From contig WBUG01000007.1 in assembly GCA_008933835.1 (NCBI GenBank), positions 1-64,000 on the forward strand: a DNA stretch of 64,000 nt. The letters are read 5' to 3'. The notes under the pieces were generated by a model. That model was not told the origin of the DNA and made no database searches. It was given only the letters and a program-made list of their open reading frames with translations. This document shows, piece by piece, positions 1 to 8,074 of the stretch. Position 1 is the stretch's first letter; each line of letters opens with the position of its first letter. Source of the DNA: Bacteroidota bacterium. Lineage in GTDB: Bacteria > Bacteroidota > Ignavibacteria > UBA10030 > UBA8401. The translations under genes and the position numbers were made by a program.

Positions 1-3
1 GTT

Positions 4-729
4 GTGCATAAAGAGCTGCTATCGTGTCACGCTCTTCCTGCGTTAGCTGGTTGTAACTTCGGGATTGTGCCATGCTCTAATTGTAATATTTCTTTTAGAG
101 CGTTGCACTTCCTTGTAGAACTCATAGATTTTGTTTTTCAAGACAGTTCTGTAAATGCATCCTACATTAAATCGCTGTCGCAAATTGATGTATTCGAATC
201 GTTGGTGTTTGGCTTTTTTTCAAAAAAGAAGAAACGAATATCTTTCTTTGTTGTCATGCTTGACGCACTAAATTATTATGAACGGGCTAATCCAATATTG
301 ATAAAACAATTTGAGTATTTTTTCAATCATCATTCTCAATACATGGAAGACTGGAATAAAGCTGTAGATACGATTTTGAGAAATATCGACCAATGGAAAA
401 GTGATGTATTGAAAAACGGTGGTACGGCTTCTTCGGATGTATTTATTCAGAAACTCGATTTGTTAATTTATGAATGGCAAACGAAAGGCAGTATTGCTGA
501 TTTGAATGGCACTGTTCAGATATTTCTTGATCCTATAAAACAATTATCTGTTTCATATGCTCACGATTCTCGTGCAATGAAATTAATACCATCAATCTTG
601 TCTGCAAAACTTGCTAACGACAATCGTAATAAAATACTTAAAATTTTCTCTCAATATTTTGAAGAAGTCGGAACTGATTGGGCTAAATGGAAAAACAATT
701 TGCTGGCGGTAATACTACATTATAAATAA
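4..729 (+). CDS. Hypothetical protein, AT-rich orphan (5' end uncertain)
   Basis: I do not recognise this 241-residue protein. The frame is open to the left edge of the window, so the true start may lie outside. A GTG at 4 and a GTG at 67 are both possible starts; the second falls 18 bases after a GTTAGCT motif. The protein is mostly helical and hydrophilic, with several Trp/Lys-rich stretches in the middle and no signal peptide, membrane segment or known motif. Codon use is strongly A/T-ending, unlike the GC-rich genes after 5700, which suggests acquisition by transfer. An ACCTAAC motif follows the stop by nine bases. Confidence 0.55.
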   Translation: MHKELLSCHALPALAGCNFGIVPCSNCNISFRALHFLVELIDFVFQDSSVNASYIKSLSQIDVFESLVFGFFSKKKKRISFFVVMLDALNYYERANPILIKQFEYFFNHHSQYMEDWNKAVDTILRNIDQWKSDVLKNGGTASSDVFIQKLDLLIYEWQTKGSIADLNGTVQIFLDPIKQLSVSYAHDSRAMKLIPSILSAKLANDNRNKILKIFSQYFEEVGTDWAKWKNNLLAVILHYK

Positions 730-1199
730 TCGTTAACTACCTAACCATATTGAATAGAACCTAGTCAAGAGATATATTGTCCCCGTTCGTATCATGAAGT
801 ATAATGATGCGTTCACAAGTCATTTTGGACTACGCGCTTCACTTGTACCGCCCGGCCAACGAATCTATCGTATCGGTCCTAATCAGAAGCGGGCACCCCG
901 TTCCGATGAGATTTAACGTGTCGAAGTGTTATGCGAATATATGTAGGTCGATACCGGCGCAATATGTGACACCTCCAATATATGGGTCGGCTCTCTTATA
1001 ATGTTGCCACCTTTTTACTCATTGGAAATATCAAGTCGCTCAATCTGACGCGGTAACCGCGACACGCTTTGATTTTGCACGTATTGAGTCTTCAAATCAC
1101 AATTTATGATACGATACATTGTTTTATTTTAAAAACGGATTCCCGTGCGCTGAAACGTTACCACACAGGTTAGCTCCAATCCGTTAGACGGTTTTTATA
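730..1199. other. Gene-free stretch with cassette-boundary-like motifs
   Basis: About 470 bases without a convincing gene. ACCTAAC (739-745) fits the integron R'' pattern RYYYAAC, and GTTAGAC (1183-1189) fits the core-site pattern GTTRRRY and stands 10 bases before the next start codon. I could not find one canonical 60-150 bp attC joining them. A 65-codon open frame at 804-1001 lacks a ribosome site and was rejected. Confidence 0.35.
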
Positions 1200-1664
1200 A
1201 TGTTTCGACAACCAAGTATTATGACTCAATTATCGGGTTTGCTCACTCCAATTATTGCTCTTATAGCTCTTTGGATTGCCTATAGACAATTTAAAATCCA
1301 AGAATACAAAGTGCGTTTAGACCTTTATGAACGTCGCCTTAAAATATATGGCGCAATAATGAAATTCCTGGGTGGTATATCGAAAAAAGGTGATTCCTCG
1401 TGGGAGGAGGTGCTCGAATTTTTGGAAAATACCAATGAGGCTAAATTTTTGTTTAAAGGTGAAATGAAGGAACATCTTGATTCAATTTACAAGCATGCAA
1501 CTGAATTACAGTACTTAAAACGAGATTTGAATGATAGGGATTTTCCGATCGGCGATGAAAGGACTGAGTGTGGAAGACAAATTGGTGCTCATTATTCGTG
1601 GTTCAAGAATCAGTATAAAAAAACCGAAGACCTTTTCCTCAAGTATATTCGGCTTGATCGTTAA
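1200..1664 (+). CDS. Small hypothetical protein with one N-terminal membrane helix
   Basis: This 154-residue protein begins with a hydrophobic helix (about residues 10-28, rich in Leu/Ile/Ala) followed by the motif YRQFKIQEYKVRLDLYERR and a hydrophilic helical body. This arrangement, one TM helix followed by a 'LDLYERRLKIY' segment, is a common type of uncharacterised membrane-anchored protein often seen among mobile gene cassettes (recalled, not searched). The start is ATG 1200 or, in the same frame, ATG 1221, which gives a cleaner start just before the helix. The gene is AT-rich. GCCTAAC (1672-1678) lies eight bases past the stop and GTTAGAC lies just before the gene, so it could be one integron-type cassette. 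Confidence 0.6.
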   Translation: MFRQPSIMTQLSGLLTPIIALIALWIAYRQFKIQEYKVRLDLYERRLKIYGAIMKFLGGISKKGDSSWEEVLEFLENTNEAKFLFKGEMKEHLDSIYKHATELQYLKRDLNDRDFPIGDERTECGRQIGAHYSWFKNQYKKTEDLFLKYIRLDR

Positions 1665-1859
1665 AATAACCGCCTAACCTCTTTAATAGGCAAAAAGTCC
1701 CCGCACACATCGCGGAGTGATGCATACAGCGCATCACAACAGACAAATAACACCCTGCTCACTCTCCAGTAAAAATAGAGAGAGGGATACATCGAACAAC
1801 AAGAATACATCAATATTCAACTCCGTTCTCCCTTTCAGATATAGCTTCCACGTTCCGAA

Positions 1860-2177
1860 ATGGTCCCGTTAACAGCGAACACTCTTGCCATCGTGAAGCG
1901 CCTCTTCCCTTCATCCGGCGAACGGGCGGAGGTCATCCGGCTCCTCCAGAACGACTGCAGTGACAATGTATGGGACCGCGCAACACCGGCGGAGATGGAG
2001 CGGCTCTGGTTCTCGGCATTAAAAGTGAGCAACGGTGCCATGGAGGGCCTGGTCCACGCCGTCGCCGAAGCGCAGACCGACTACCGCGACCTCCTCATGG
2101 CGGCGGGGTTCGGACTGGATGTCGAGGCGCATCGGAGGTGGGGGGAGATGATGTTGAGGGAGCGCTCTGGAATCTGA
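1860..2177 (+). CDS. Conserved small hypothetical protein
   Basis: A 105-residue soluble, helical protein without signal peptide or membrane segment. Recognisable blocks are an N-terminal RLFP/AEVIRLLQNDC segment and a C-terminal DYRDLLMAAGFG...HRRW segment. I believe similar short proteins occur in scattered bacterial genomes, but I know no function. Its base composition is GC-rich like the later genes, so it separates the AT-rich stretch before it from the AT-rich lipoprotein cluster after it. No clear ribosome-binding site is visible before the ATG. A minus-strand frame over the same bases is treated as a shadow. Confidence 0.6.
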   Translation: MVPLTANTLAIVKRLFPSSGERAEVIRLLQNDCSDNVWDRATPAEMERLWFSALKVSNGAMEGLVHAVAEAQTDYRDLLMAAGFGLDVEAHRRWGEMMLRERSGI

Positions 2178-2347
2178 ACAAATATTGGTATTTACAGTCG
2201 GTAGGATTCAAATAAATGCCATAAGTGATACATAAGAATCCCAAGTTTCACTGACCGTATACATGAATATTAGATGTATGAGACTTTTGAGCTGCCGGTA
2301 TATTTAGCATCGCAATGGGTGTTTCACCAACATCTGGGGGGTTTCTT

Positions 2348-3022
2348 ATGTCATCGAAATATCTTGCAATTCTGATTCTTGCCGTATGCGGCTCCTCTTT
2401 GTTGTTTTCACAGGGTCAGTTTTTAGAGCGGGGGCAGAACGGATTCGGTATCCAAGGATCATTCTCTTCGACAGACAATGCGACATCACTGGGTGGCTCC
2501 CTCGGATACTCTGCATCCGGCGTGTTCGATTTCGGACTTTCGATCTCCAGCATCTCGTTCAAAGAGAAACTTCTCGGTGAAGATGTTTCCGCCACTGCGC
2601 TTGCCCCATTCATTGCGATACATGCAGTGAAGCAGAACGAAACGACCCCGATCTCCGTCTCTCTATCAGCGTCGTACGAAAGCGATTCATACTCATCCAA
2701 GGCTTTGACGGACAATAGACTGGAACTGAGCGCAACGGGGTATACCATCGGCGCGACGATCTATGGGAATGTTCAGACAACACCGACGATGATCATTCAA
2801 CCATCGTTAGGCGTTAATTATTTTAGCACCGAAGCGGTGCTAAAGGACTCTTTCGGTAACTCCGTCAACGATGAAGAGACTGGGACCGTGGTGGTTATCG
2901 GTTTGGCGGGTATTTTCCAATCGACGCCGACGACGTATTTCGGTATAAGTCCATCAATGAGCATTCACAATGATGAGACCGCTTTTGGTTTGAGAGCTGG
3001 ATTTATATTCCGATTAAATTAG
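2348..3022 (+). CDS. Secreted, probable outer-membrane beta-barrel protein
   Basis: A 224-residue protein with a signal peptide (MSSKYLAILILAVCGSSLLF) and then alternating polar/hydrophobic beta strands rich in Gly, Ser and Thr, ending in a typical barrel terminus (GLRAGFIFRLN). I chose ATG 2348 rather than an in-frame ATG at 2315 because a G-rich ribosome-like site (tctggggggttt) precedes it and the signal peptide starts there. It heads an AT-rich block of envelope genes and is followed 75 bases later by the CsgG-like lipoprotein. It probably sits in the outer membrane and may be a channel or scaffold partner of those lipoproteins; that role is inferred only from position. Confidence 0.7.
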   Translation: MSSKYLAILILAVCGSSLLFSQGQFLERGQNGFGIQGSFSSTDNATSLGGSLGYSASGVFDFGLSISSISFKEKLLGEDVSATALAPFIAIHAVKQNETTPISVSLSASYESDSYSSKALTDNRLELSATGYTIGATIYGNVQTTPTMIIQPSLGVNYFSTEAVLKDSFGNSVNDEETGTVVVIGLAGIFQSTPTTYFGISPSMSIHNDETAFGLRAGFIFRLN

Positions 3023-3097
3023 CCCATATTGGTGTCTTCACAACGGATTGATGCCATACAATCATTAACGACATTCTATTTCATTATAAGGAGTACT

Positions 3098-4048
3098 ATG
3101 ATTATTCTTCGTTCGCTGTTCCCATTGATTGTCATGATCATATTTTCTTCATGCACCACCGTGAAACCTCCCGAGAGGCGTACGATTCCGGCGCAACCTA
3201 CCATCCAAACCAATGCTCAACAAGGAACCGAAAGCCAGAAGCTCAAACGCAAAGTGGCCATAGCCCGCTTCTCCAATGAAACAAAATATGGGCAGGGTTT
3301 CTTTTATGACAAGAACGAGGATAGACTCGGTAAGCAGGCCATGGACATATTCTCTAATAAACTGGCTGCAACAAACAAATTCATATTGATAGAACGCGCT
3401 GATCTGGAATATTTAAACAAGGAAAAAGAGCTATCCAAATTGAATGAAGCGGGTATTCCAGCCGACTACTTGATTCTCGGTTCCGTGAATGAATTTGGCA
3501 GAAAGGCCACCAGCGATGTAGGCGTCTTTAGCAGAACGAAGAAGCAAACAGCCTATGCTAAAGTGAGCGTGAGACTAGTTGAAGTGAAAACAGGCATGAT
3601 CATTTATTCTGAAGAGGGCGCGGGGGAAGCTTCTTCCGAAGCTGGCACTGTTATGGGGGTCGGAGAAACTGCCGACTATGATGCAACGTTGAACGACAAA
3701 GTTATTTCGGCGGCAATAGGGAAATTAGTAAGCAATATTGCTGAGAATCTTACAAACAAACCGTGGCGGTCATATATATTAACCATCAACGATGGCAACT
3801 ACATCATTGCAGGTGGAGCAAGTCAGGGCATCACTGAGGGCAAGGAGTTCACCGTCTACAAGCGGGGCATCACTGTCAACAACCCGCAAACGGGAATTCC
3901 GATAGAATTGCCAGGTAAATCTGTTGGGAAATTGAAGGTCGTATCAACAGTTCCTGGCACTGTGACCACTGAAATATCTATTTGTGCGTTAGTTCAGGGA
4001 GATATATTAAAAGACGCCTTGACCGATTATTACATTGAAGAGAAATAG
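3098..4048 (+). CDS. CsgG-family lipoprotein
   Basis: A 316-residue lipoprotein with lipobox FSSC near residue 19. The CsgG fold is recognisable in KVAIARFSNET, an ILIERADLEYL-type segment, ADYLILGSVNEFG and a long VRLVEVKTGMIIYSEEG strand pair, followed by a C-terminal domain resembling the second half of CsgG/TolB-like proteins (ILTINDGNYIIAGG). CsgG itself forms the outer-membrane pore for curli subunits; relatives without curli genes, as here, are of unknown role. The start at 3098 is supported by a good ribosome site (ataaggagtact). It leads a tight run of four lipoprotein genes. In Neisseria a CsgG-like protein, a DUF4810 protein and a DUF799 protein (GNA1162) are also adjacent, as I recall. 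Confidence 0.82.
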   Translation: MIILRSLFPLIVMIIFSSCTTVKPPERRTIPAQPTIQTNAQQGTESQKLKRKVAIARFSNETKYGQGFFYDKNEDRLGKQAMDIFSNKLAATNKFILIERADLEYLNKEKELSKLNEAGIPADYLILGSVNEFGRKATSDVGVFSRTKKQTAYAKVSVRLVEVKTGMIIYSEEGAGEASSEAGTVMGVGETADYDATLNDKVISAAIGKLVSNIAENLTNKPWRSYILTINDGNYIIAGGASQGITEGKEFTVYKRGITVNNPQTGIPIELPGKSVGKLKVVSTVPGTVTTEISICALVQGDILKDALTDYYIEEK

Positions 4049-4057
4049 GAGGAAATC

Positions 4058-4357
4058 ATGCGACATACATTATTGTGGTATCTCGGGATACTCGCGATGT
4101 TCATTAGCTCTTGCGGAGGTTATTCCGAATCTGTGACTCAATTGAACTCCAATGGCGAAATACGATTCATAGGAAATACGATAGGTGCGGTCGTCACTAT
4201 TGATGATGGTTACACATTTATGCTCGAATCCGGCAACATTGTATATAAAGTCAAAACGGGAGCACACACTCTTACGGTAAAGAAAAACGGTCAGGTCGTT
4301 GTTGCTCGCTCAGTCGTTATTGATAGTGGTGCGACAATGGAGGTAGAAATACCATGA
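4058..4357 (+). CDS. Small lipoprotein, unknown, inside the CsgG cluster
   Basis: A 99-residue lipoprotein with lipobox ISSC (Cys about residue 19). The mature part is a single small beta domain (GEIRFIGNTIGAVVTIDD...YKVKTGAHTLTVKKNGQ...), resembling PEGA-like extracellular modules by pattern only. It starts nine bases after the CsgG-like gene with a strong ribosome site (aggaggaaatc) and overlaps the next gene by four bases (ATGA), so it is translated as part of the operon. It is an extra member compared with the three-gene arrangement I know from Neisseria. I cannot name a function. Confidence 0.72.
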   Translation: MRHTLLWYLGILAMFISSCGGYSESVTQLNSNGEIRFIGNTIGAVVTIDDGYTFMLESGNIVYKVKTGAHTLTVKKNGQVVVARSVVIDSGATMEVEIP

Positions 4358-4713
4358 TCACAAAAATGACAGTGCCAATCATTGCTTTAATCGTATGTTT
4401 TGTCGGATGCAAGCCCGACGCCCTCTATTACTGGGGGGATTATTCAGAAACGTATTATGCATACAAAAAGTCACCCAACGCTGAAACGCTTGCTAAGCAT
4501 AAATTAGCACTGCTTAAGATAGTATCCGAATCCACACTTAGACGAAAAGCCGTCCCTCCGGGCGTGTACGCAGAGTTGGGATACTTCGCATATCAAGAAG
4601 GCAAAATGAACGAGAGCAATTCATATTTCCAAAAAGAAATTTCTTTGTATCCGGAGTCTTCGATATTCCTGAACCGAATCAATACTGAATCAACACGAGG
4701 AGCAAGCCAATGA
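4354..4713 (+). CDS. DUF4810 domain lipoprotein
   Basis: A 119-residue lipoprotein (lipobox VGC, Cys about residue 22) followed by LYYWGDYSETYYAYKKSP, the hallmark of DUF4810 proteins, then a TPR-like helical hairpin (YAELGYFAYQEGKMNESNSYFQKE). The family accompanies CsgG-like and DUF799 lipoproteins; its biochemical role is not known. It overlaps the gene before it and the gene after it by four bases each, showing translational coupling. The C-terminus is shorter on Pro/Lys than in some relatives but otherwise intact. Confidence 0.82.
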   Translation: MITKMTVPIIALIVCFVGCKPDALYYWGDYSETYYAYKKSPNAETLAKHKLALLKIVSESTLRRKAVPPGVYAELGYFAYQEGKMNESNSYFQKEISLYPESSIFLNRINTESTRGASQ

Positions 4714-5387
4714 GAATATTTATTCTAGCGTGCCTTTCTTCCCTGCTCATCGGTTGCACTCCAACGCTTACGAAATTTGAGTTTGCACCCGAAATGTTCA
4801 AAGAGACTCCACAGTCTATTCTGGTGTTACCTCCAATTAACAAGTCAACAGCGGCTGACGCCAAAGACTACTACATGACAACGGTGGCGGAACCTTTGAC
4901 GAACACCGGTTATTATGTATTTCCAGTTGAAATGGTCACTGATATATTAAAGCAAGAAGGTCTGTCGGATACGGAGACTATACTTTCGGCGCCCCCTCAG
5001 AAGTTCCGTGATTTCTTTGGTGCAGATGCCGTGCTATATGTTACGATCCACAAATGGAATACTACGTATGCGATCACGGCGGGTAACGTTAAAGTGCTCA
5101 TCGAAGCAGAGATTATATCAACAAAATCGGGGAGAGCGCTTTGGTATTACTACGACGAGGTTACCGTCAACACTTCTGGAGACAGCGGCAATCAGGGAGG
5201 TTTAGCAGGTTTATTGATTCAAGCTGCAACAACAGCGATAAAAACAGCAACCACTGATTACGTCCCGGTTGCTAGAATGGTGAACGAAAAATTGTTTACC
5301 GCAATACCATATGGTCGTCGCCACGGTGAGTACAAACAAGACATGATGAAGCGGATAGAGTTGAGGAAAAAAACAGACAAGAAATAA
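4710..5387 (+). CDS. DUF799 / GNA1162-family lipoprotein
   Basis: A 225-residue lipoprotein with lipobox IGC (Cys about residue 16) and then the DUF799 signature: SILVLPPINKSTAADAKDYY, a FPVEMVTDILKQEGLSDTE segment, FGADAVLYVTIHKW, and VLIEAEIISTKSGRALWYYY. GNA1162 of Neisseria meningitidis, a vaccine candidate, belongs here; its fold resembles TolB/CsgG N-terminal domains and it forms dimers, but no function is established. This is the last gene of the CsgG-99aa-DUF4810-DUF799 run and overlaps its upstream neighbour by four bases. AT-rich codon use matches the rest of the cluster. A 327-base gap follows. Confidence 0.85.
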   Translation: MRIFILACLSSLLIGCTPTLTKFEFAPEMFKETPQSILVLPPINKSTAADAKDYYMTTVAEPLTNTGYYVFPVEMVTDILKQEGLSDTETILSAPPQKFRDFFGADAVLYVTIHKWNTTYAITAGNVKVLIEAEIISTKSGRALWYYYDEVTVNTSGDSGNQGGLAGLLIQAATTAIKTATTDYVPVARMVNEKLFTAIPYGRRHGEYKQDMMKRIELRKKTDKK

Positions 5388-5714
5388 TATACTCATCATT
5401 ACCCAAACGCTCTCAACCACGGACGGTGGCTGAAACGGCATCATGGAGTGCGTCCCAAGAACCTACTTTCGACCCACGTCGCACTCTCCGTTCAACAGGT
5501 CGAAGAATTTGAGGACCGCTGGTCGACGGTACGGAAAAACCTGCATTGAACATACATTGCTTATTCTCCTCCACCTGAGTTCGGCATTGAATCGCTGTTG
5601 ACAAATCACATTGTGATGTGTGTTTTGTGAATTGTGACGTCGATGTGCTTGTTGTGGTTTTCGTTGATCATTGATCATTGTTGATTGTTCATTGTTCATT
5701 GTCCGGAGGTTCCG
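5388..5714. other. Intergenic region with TTCATTG/TGATCATTG simple repeats
   Basis: I see no supportable gene in these 327 bases. The left half changes from AT-rich to GC-rich composition, marking the end of the lipoprotein island. A TACATTGC box (5561-5568) could be a promoter element. From about 5661 to 5701 the sequence is a degenerate low-complexity run of TGATCATTG and TTCATTG, of a kind repeated elsewhere in the window. A ggagg ribosome site (5704-5708) serves the gene at 5715. Confidence 0.5.
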
Positions 5715-6314
5715 ATGCGGCCTCTTCCCCTCTTCCTCCCTCTGCTTCTGACATTCACCTCCTGCTCCACGGACAGTACTTCGAACGCTGACGATGCGGC
5801 GTCGTTCTATCCGCTCGAGACCGGGAACCGGTGGTACTACAGCAACTTTCATTACCTGACCGGCTACGACACCGCGCGGCTCACGCTGATGGAATGCGCC
5901 GGGAGGACGCTCCTCAACGGAACGTCGTACGCCATGATCGTCCGGAAGGAACGTCCGTACGGCGACACCGCCGGCGCGCCGTTCGCCGCGATGGACACCG
6001 TCTACTACCGCACCGCCGGCAGCCGCCTGTACCGCTTCGTCCGCGATTACGGCCTCCCAGCTGAGATGTGTGCGGGGGACTTCGCGCTCGCTTCCGGGGA
6101 GACCTACTCCTTCACCCTTCCCGACGGACAGGAGTGGCGGTGGACCGTCACCGTCGGCCGCCCGAACGATGACGAACGTTCGTTCTCCTTCGACGTCCCC
6201 AACGCCGTGGACGAAGAGCACACCGAAACGTACCGCCGCGGCGTCGGCCCGGTCTCCATCGATTACTCCTACGGTCCACGGTGGAGGCTGGAAAGGTTTG
6301 AAACGAAAGAATGA
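5715..6314 (+). CDS. Hypothetical lipoprotein
   Basis: A 199-residue protein with a lipoprotein signal (MRPLPLFLPLLLTFTSC, lipobox TSC at residue 17). The mature part starts with ASFYPLETGNRWYYSN, the opening seen in many uncharacterised Bacteroidota/Ignavibacteria surface lipoproteins, followed by beta-rich sequence with Tyr, Arg and Trp-rich strands. The start at 5715 is chosen over an in-frame ATG at 5685 because of the ribosome site gtccggaggttcc and the signal peptide. No catalytic motif can be seen. It stands alone between low-complexity repeats. Confidence 0.7.
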   Translation: MRPLPLFLPLLLTFTSCSTDSTSNADDAASFYPLETGNRWYYSNFHYLTGYDTARLTLMECAGRTLLNGTSYAMIVRKERPYGDTAGAPFAAMDTVYYRTAGSRLYRFVRDYGLPAEMCAGDFALASGETYSFTLPDGQEWRWTVTVGRPNDDERSFSFDVPNAVDEEHTETYRRGVGPVSIDYSYGPRWRLERFETKE

Positions 6315-6350
6315 ATAATTAAGAATTAAGAATTAAGAATTAAGAATTAT
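6315..6350. repeat. AATTAAG short tandem repeat
   Basis: Four to five head-to-tail copies of a 7-base unit (aattaag) directly after the lipoprotein gene. It is one of several low-complexity runs found between genes in this part of the window. Confidence 0.85.
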
Positions 6351-6456
6351 GAATGTTGATGCTGGTTACGACGGTATTGTGTGAATTGAAGCGTGGTATT
6401 GTCAAGGCGCGGCGCTCATCAGGTGATCTCACATTCGTCACTCAATGGAGGAGAAC

Positions 6457-6855
6457 ATGGCACGCATCACCGGCATCGGAGGGATCTTCTTCAAGAGCCG
6501 CGGCGAACCGGCGGCGCTCGCGGCGTGGTACCGGGACCATCTCGGTCTGACGCTGGAGGAGTTCGGCGGGGCGGTGCTCCGCTGGCCGGACGACACGGCG
6601 GAGGACAAGGGAATGACCGTCTGGCACTTGGCGGGCCCGCAGAGCCGGTGGTTCGCCCCCAGCGACTCTCCCTTCATGATCAACTACCGCGTGGACGACC
6701 TCGCCGGCATCATCGAGCGCCTCTCCCGCGCCGGCATCCCCCTCCTGAAAGGCCCCGAAACACACGAGAACGGCTCCTTCGCCTGGCTCATGGACCCCGA
6801 CGGGAACAAGATCGAACTGTGGGAACCGAAGATCTGGAAAGAGAAGAAGGACTGA
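6457..6855 (+). CDS. VOC family (glyoxalase/bleomycin-resistance fold) protein
   Basis: A 132-residue single VOC domain: N-terminal ITGIGGIFFKSRGEPAALAAWYRDHLGL, a central SPFMINYRVDDLAGIIERL half, and C-terminal FAWLMDPDGNKIELWEP. The last motif carries the usual metal/active-site Glu. The family includes dioxygenases, glyoxalases and resistance proteins, and the sequence does not tell which applies. I start at ATG 6457, because an in-frame ATG at 6445 overlaps the ribosome site ggaggag. It appears to be a monocistronic accessory gene. Confidence 0.85.
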   Translation: MARITGIGGIFFKSRGEPAALAAWYRDHLGLTLEEFGGAVLRWPDDTAEDKGMTVWHLAGPQSRWFAPSDSPFMINYRVDDLAGIIERLSRAGIPLLKGPETHENGSFAWLMDPDGNKIELWEPKIWKEKKD

Positions 6856-7009
6856 GGAATGATACATAATGAAAACCGATTTTCGAAGATTGCTTGGTCG
6901 GGAGCGAGGAATAGGAAAGGCACGTGTATGGCGGAGAGTCTTGTGATTTGTGTCTTGTGATGTGTGATTCTTTTTTCATGCTTCCAGTCGATTGTTAGGG
7001 GGTCTTCTC

Positions 7010-7444
7010 ATGGACATGACCGGTCAATGGTTCTTCTGGGCGCTGCTCTCCGCCTTCTTCGCGGCGCTGACGGCCCTCTTCGCCAAGGCGGGGGTGCAGG
7101 GCGTGCATCCGGACCTCGCTGCGTTCATCCGCACCGCAGTGGTGGTGATGGTGCTCGGGGCGTTCGTGTGGAAGAGTGGCGCCTGGACCGACCCGCGGCT
7201 CATTCCGCCGCGCACCTGGTCCTTCCTGCTGCTCTCCGCCCTCGCCACCGGCGCATCGTGGATCTGCTACTTCCGCGCGCTGCAGTCGGGGGACGCGTCC
7301 GCCGTCTCCGCCGTGGACCGTTCCAGTCTGGCGCTCGTCGCCCTGCTGGCGGTCCTCTTCCTCGGCGAACGCCCCTCGCCGCGGGACTGGCTGGGCATCG
7401 CCCTCGTCACCGCCGGCGCGGCGCTCATGGCGTTCAAGCGCTGA
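7010..7444 (+). CDS. Single-domain EamA transporter (half-size)
   Basis: A 144-residue integral membrane protein with about five hydrophobic helices and one EamA domain: WALLSAFFAALTALFAKAGV at the start, then FIRTAVVVMVLGAF, SFLLLSALATGASWICYFRAL, and LGERPSPRDWLGIALVTAGAALMAFKR at the end. Full drug/metabolite transporters have two such domains in ten helices, so this one probably works as a dimer, like other half-size EamA proteins. The substrate is unknown. Start 7010 follows the site tagggggtcttctc. It is followed 44 bases later by another membrane protein gene in the same direction. Confidence 0.85.
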   Translation: MDMTGQWFFWALLSAFFAALTALFAKAGVQGVHPDLAAFIRTAVVVMVLGAFVWKSGAWTDPRLIPPRTWSFLLLSALATGASWICYFRALQSGDASAVSAVDRSSLALVALLAVLFLGERPSPRDWLGIALVTAGAALMAFKR

Positions 7445-7488
7445 GCAGCCGTCCACATTCCTGTTCATCAATCTCAATCGAGGTCACC

Positions 7489-8034
7489 ATGCGTACCAAA
7501 CTATTACTTTCGGCGTTGGCCGGTGCAGGGGCGTTGGTGGTGTGGACGGTCGTCATCAACGTGATGTTCGGGTTCAACGTGCGGTACACCATGCAGCCGC
7601 TTCCGAACGAGCGGGAGCTGTACGAGGTGCTGAAGCGGCACGTGACCGAACCGGGGGTCTATCTCTGCAATCCCGCGCTGACGGCGGAGGGACGCTTCCC
7701 GGGCAACGAACCGGTGTTCGGCGTCCGCACCGCGGGGGTCGGTCACGAAGCCGCCGGTGCCGGCATGCTGTTCGGACTGGCGCAGTACCTGCTGCTGCCG
7801 CTGGCGGGCGCATGGCTGCTCTCCGGGACGTCGGAACGGTTCCGTGCGCGGTACGCGGACCGGGTGCTGTTCTTCGCGGCGCTCGGCCTCATCGCCGCCG
7901 TCGCGGGAGACCTGTCGGAGTACGGTATCGGCGGCGCTCCGCTCTCCACCGCACTGCTCCTCGCCGCGCGCACGGCGGCGGGCTGGACCGTGACGGGACT
8001 GGCCGTCGCCGCGGTGATGCCACATAAACATTGA
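7489..8034 (+). CDS. Hypothetical membrane protein
   Basis: A 181-residue protein with an N-terminal hydrophobic helix (about residues 7-27), an extracytoplasmic loop of about 55 residues (QPLPNERELYEVLKRHV...GVYLCNP), then three more helices (about 85-107, 122-140, 153-173). I do not recognise a family. The loop ends in PVFGVRTAGVGHEAAG. It may be co-transcribed with the EamA gene just upstream. Codon use is like the surrounding GC-rich genes. Confidence 0.65.
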   Translation: MRTKLLLSALAGAGALVVWTVVINVMFGFNVRYTMQPLPNERELYEVLKRHVTEPGVYLCNPALTAEGRFPGNEPVFGVRTAGVGHEAAGAGMLFGLAQYLLLPLAGAWLLSGTSERFRARYADRVLFFAALGLIAAVAGDLSEYGIGGAPLSTALLLAARTAAGWTVTGLAVAAVMPHKH

Positions 8035-8074
8035 GAAATGTGGTGTTGGACAATATCGCAATCAACAATGTTCC

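Noticed and set aside
804-1001. 65-codon open frame on the plus strand
   Set aside because: There is no ribosome site, no recognisable protein character, and codon use is unlike either gene class in the window; it lies between two cassette-like genes.
5413-5604. Small minus-strand open frame in the intergenic region
   Set aside because: No ribosome site, no recognisable domain, and it spans the composition boundary and promoter-like sequence.
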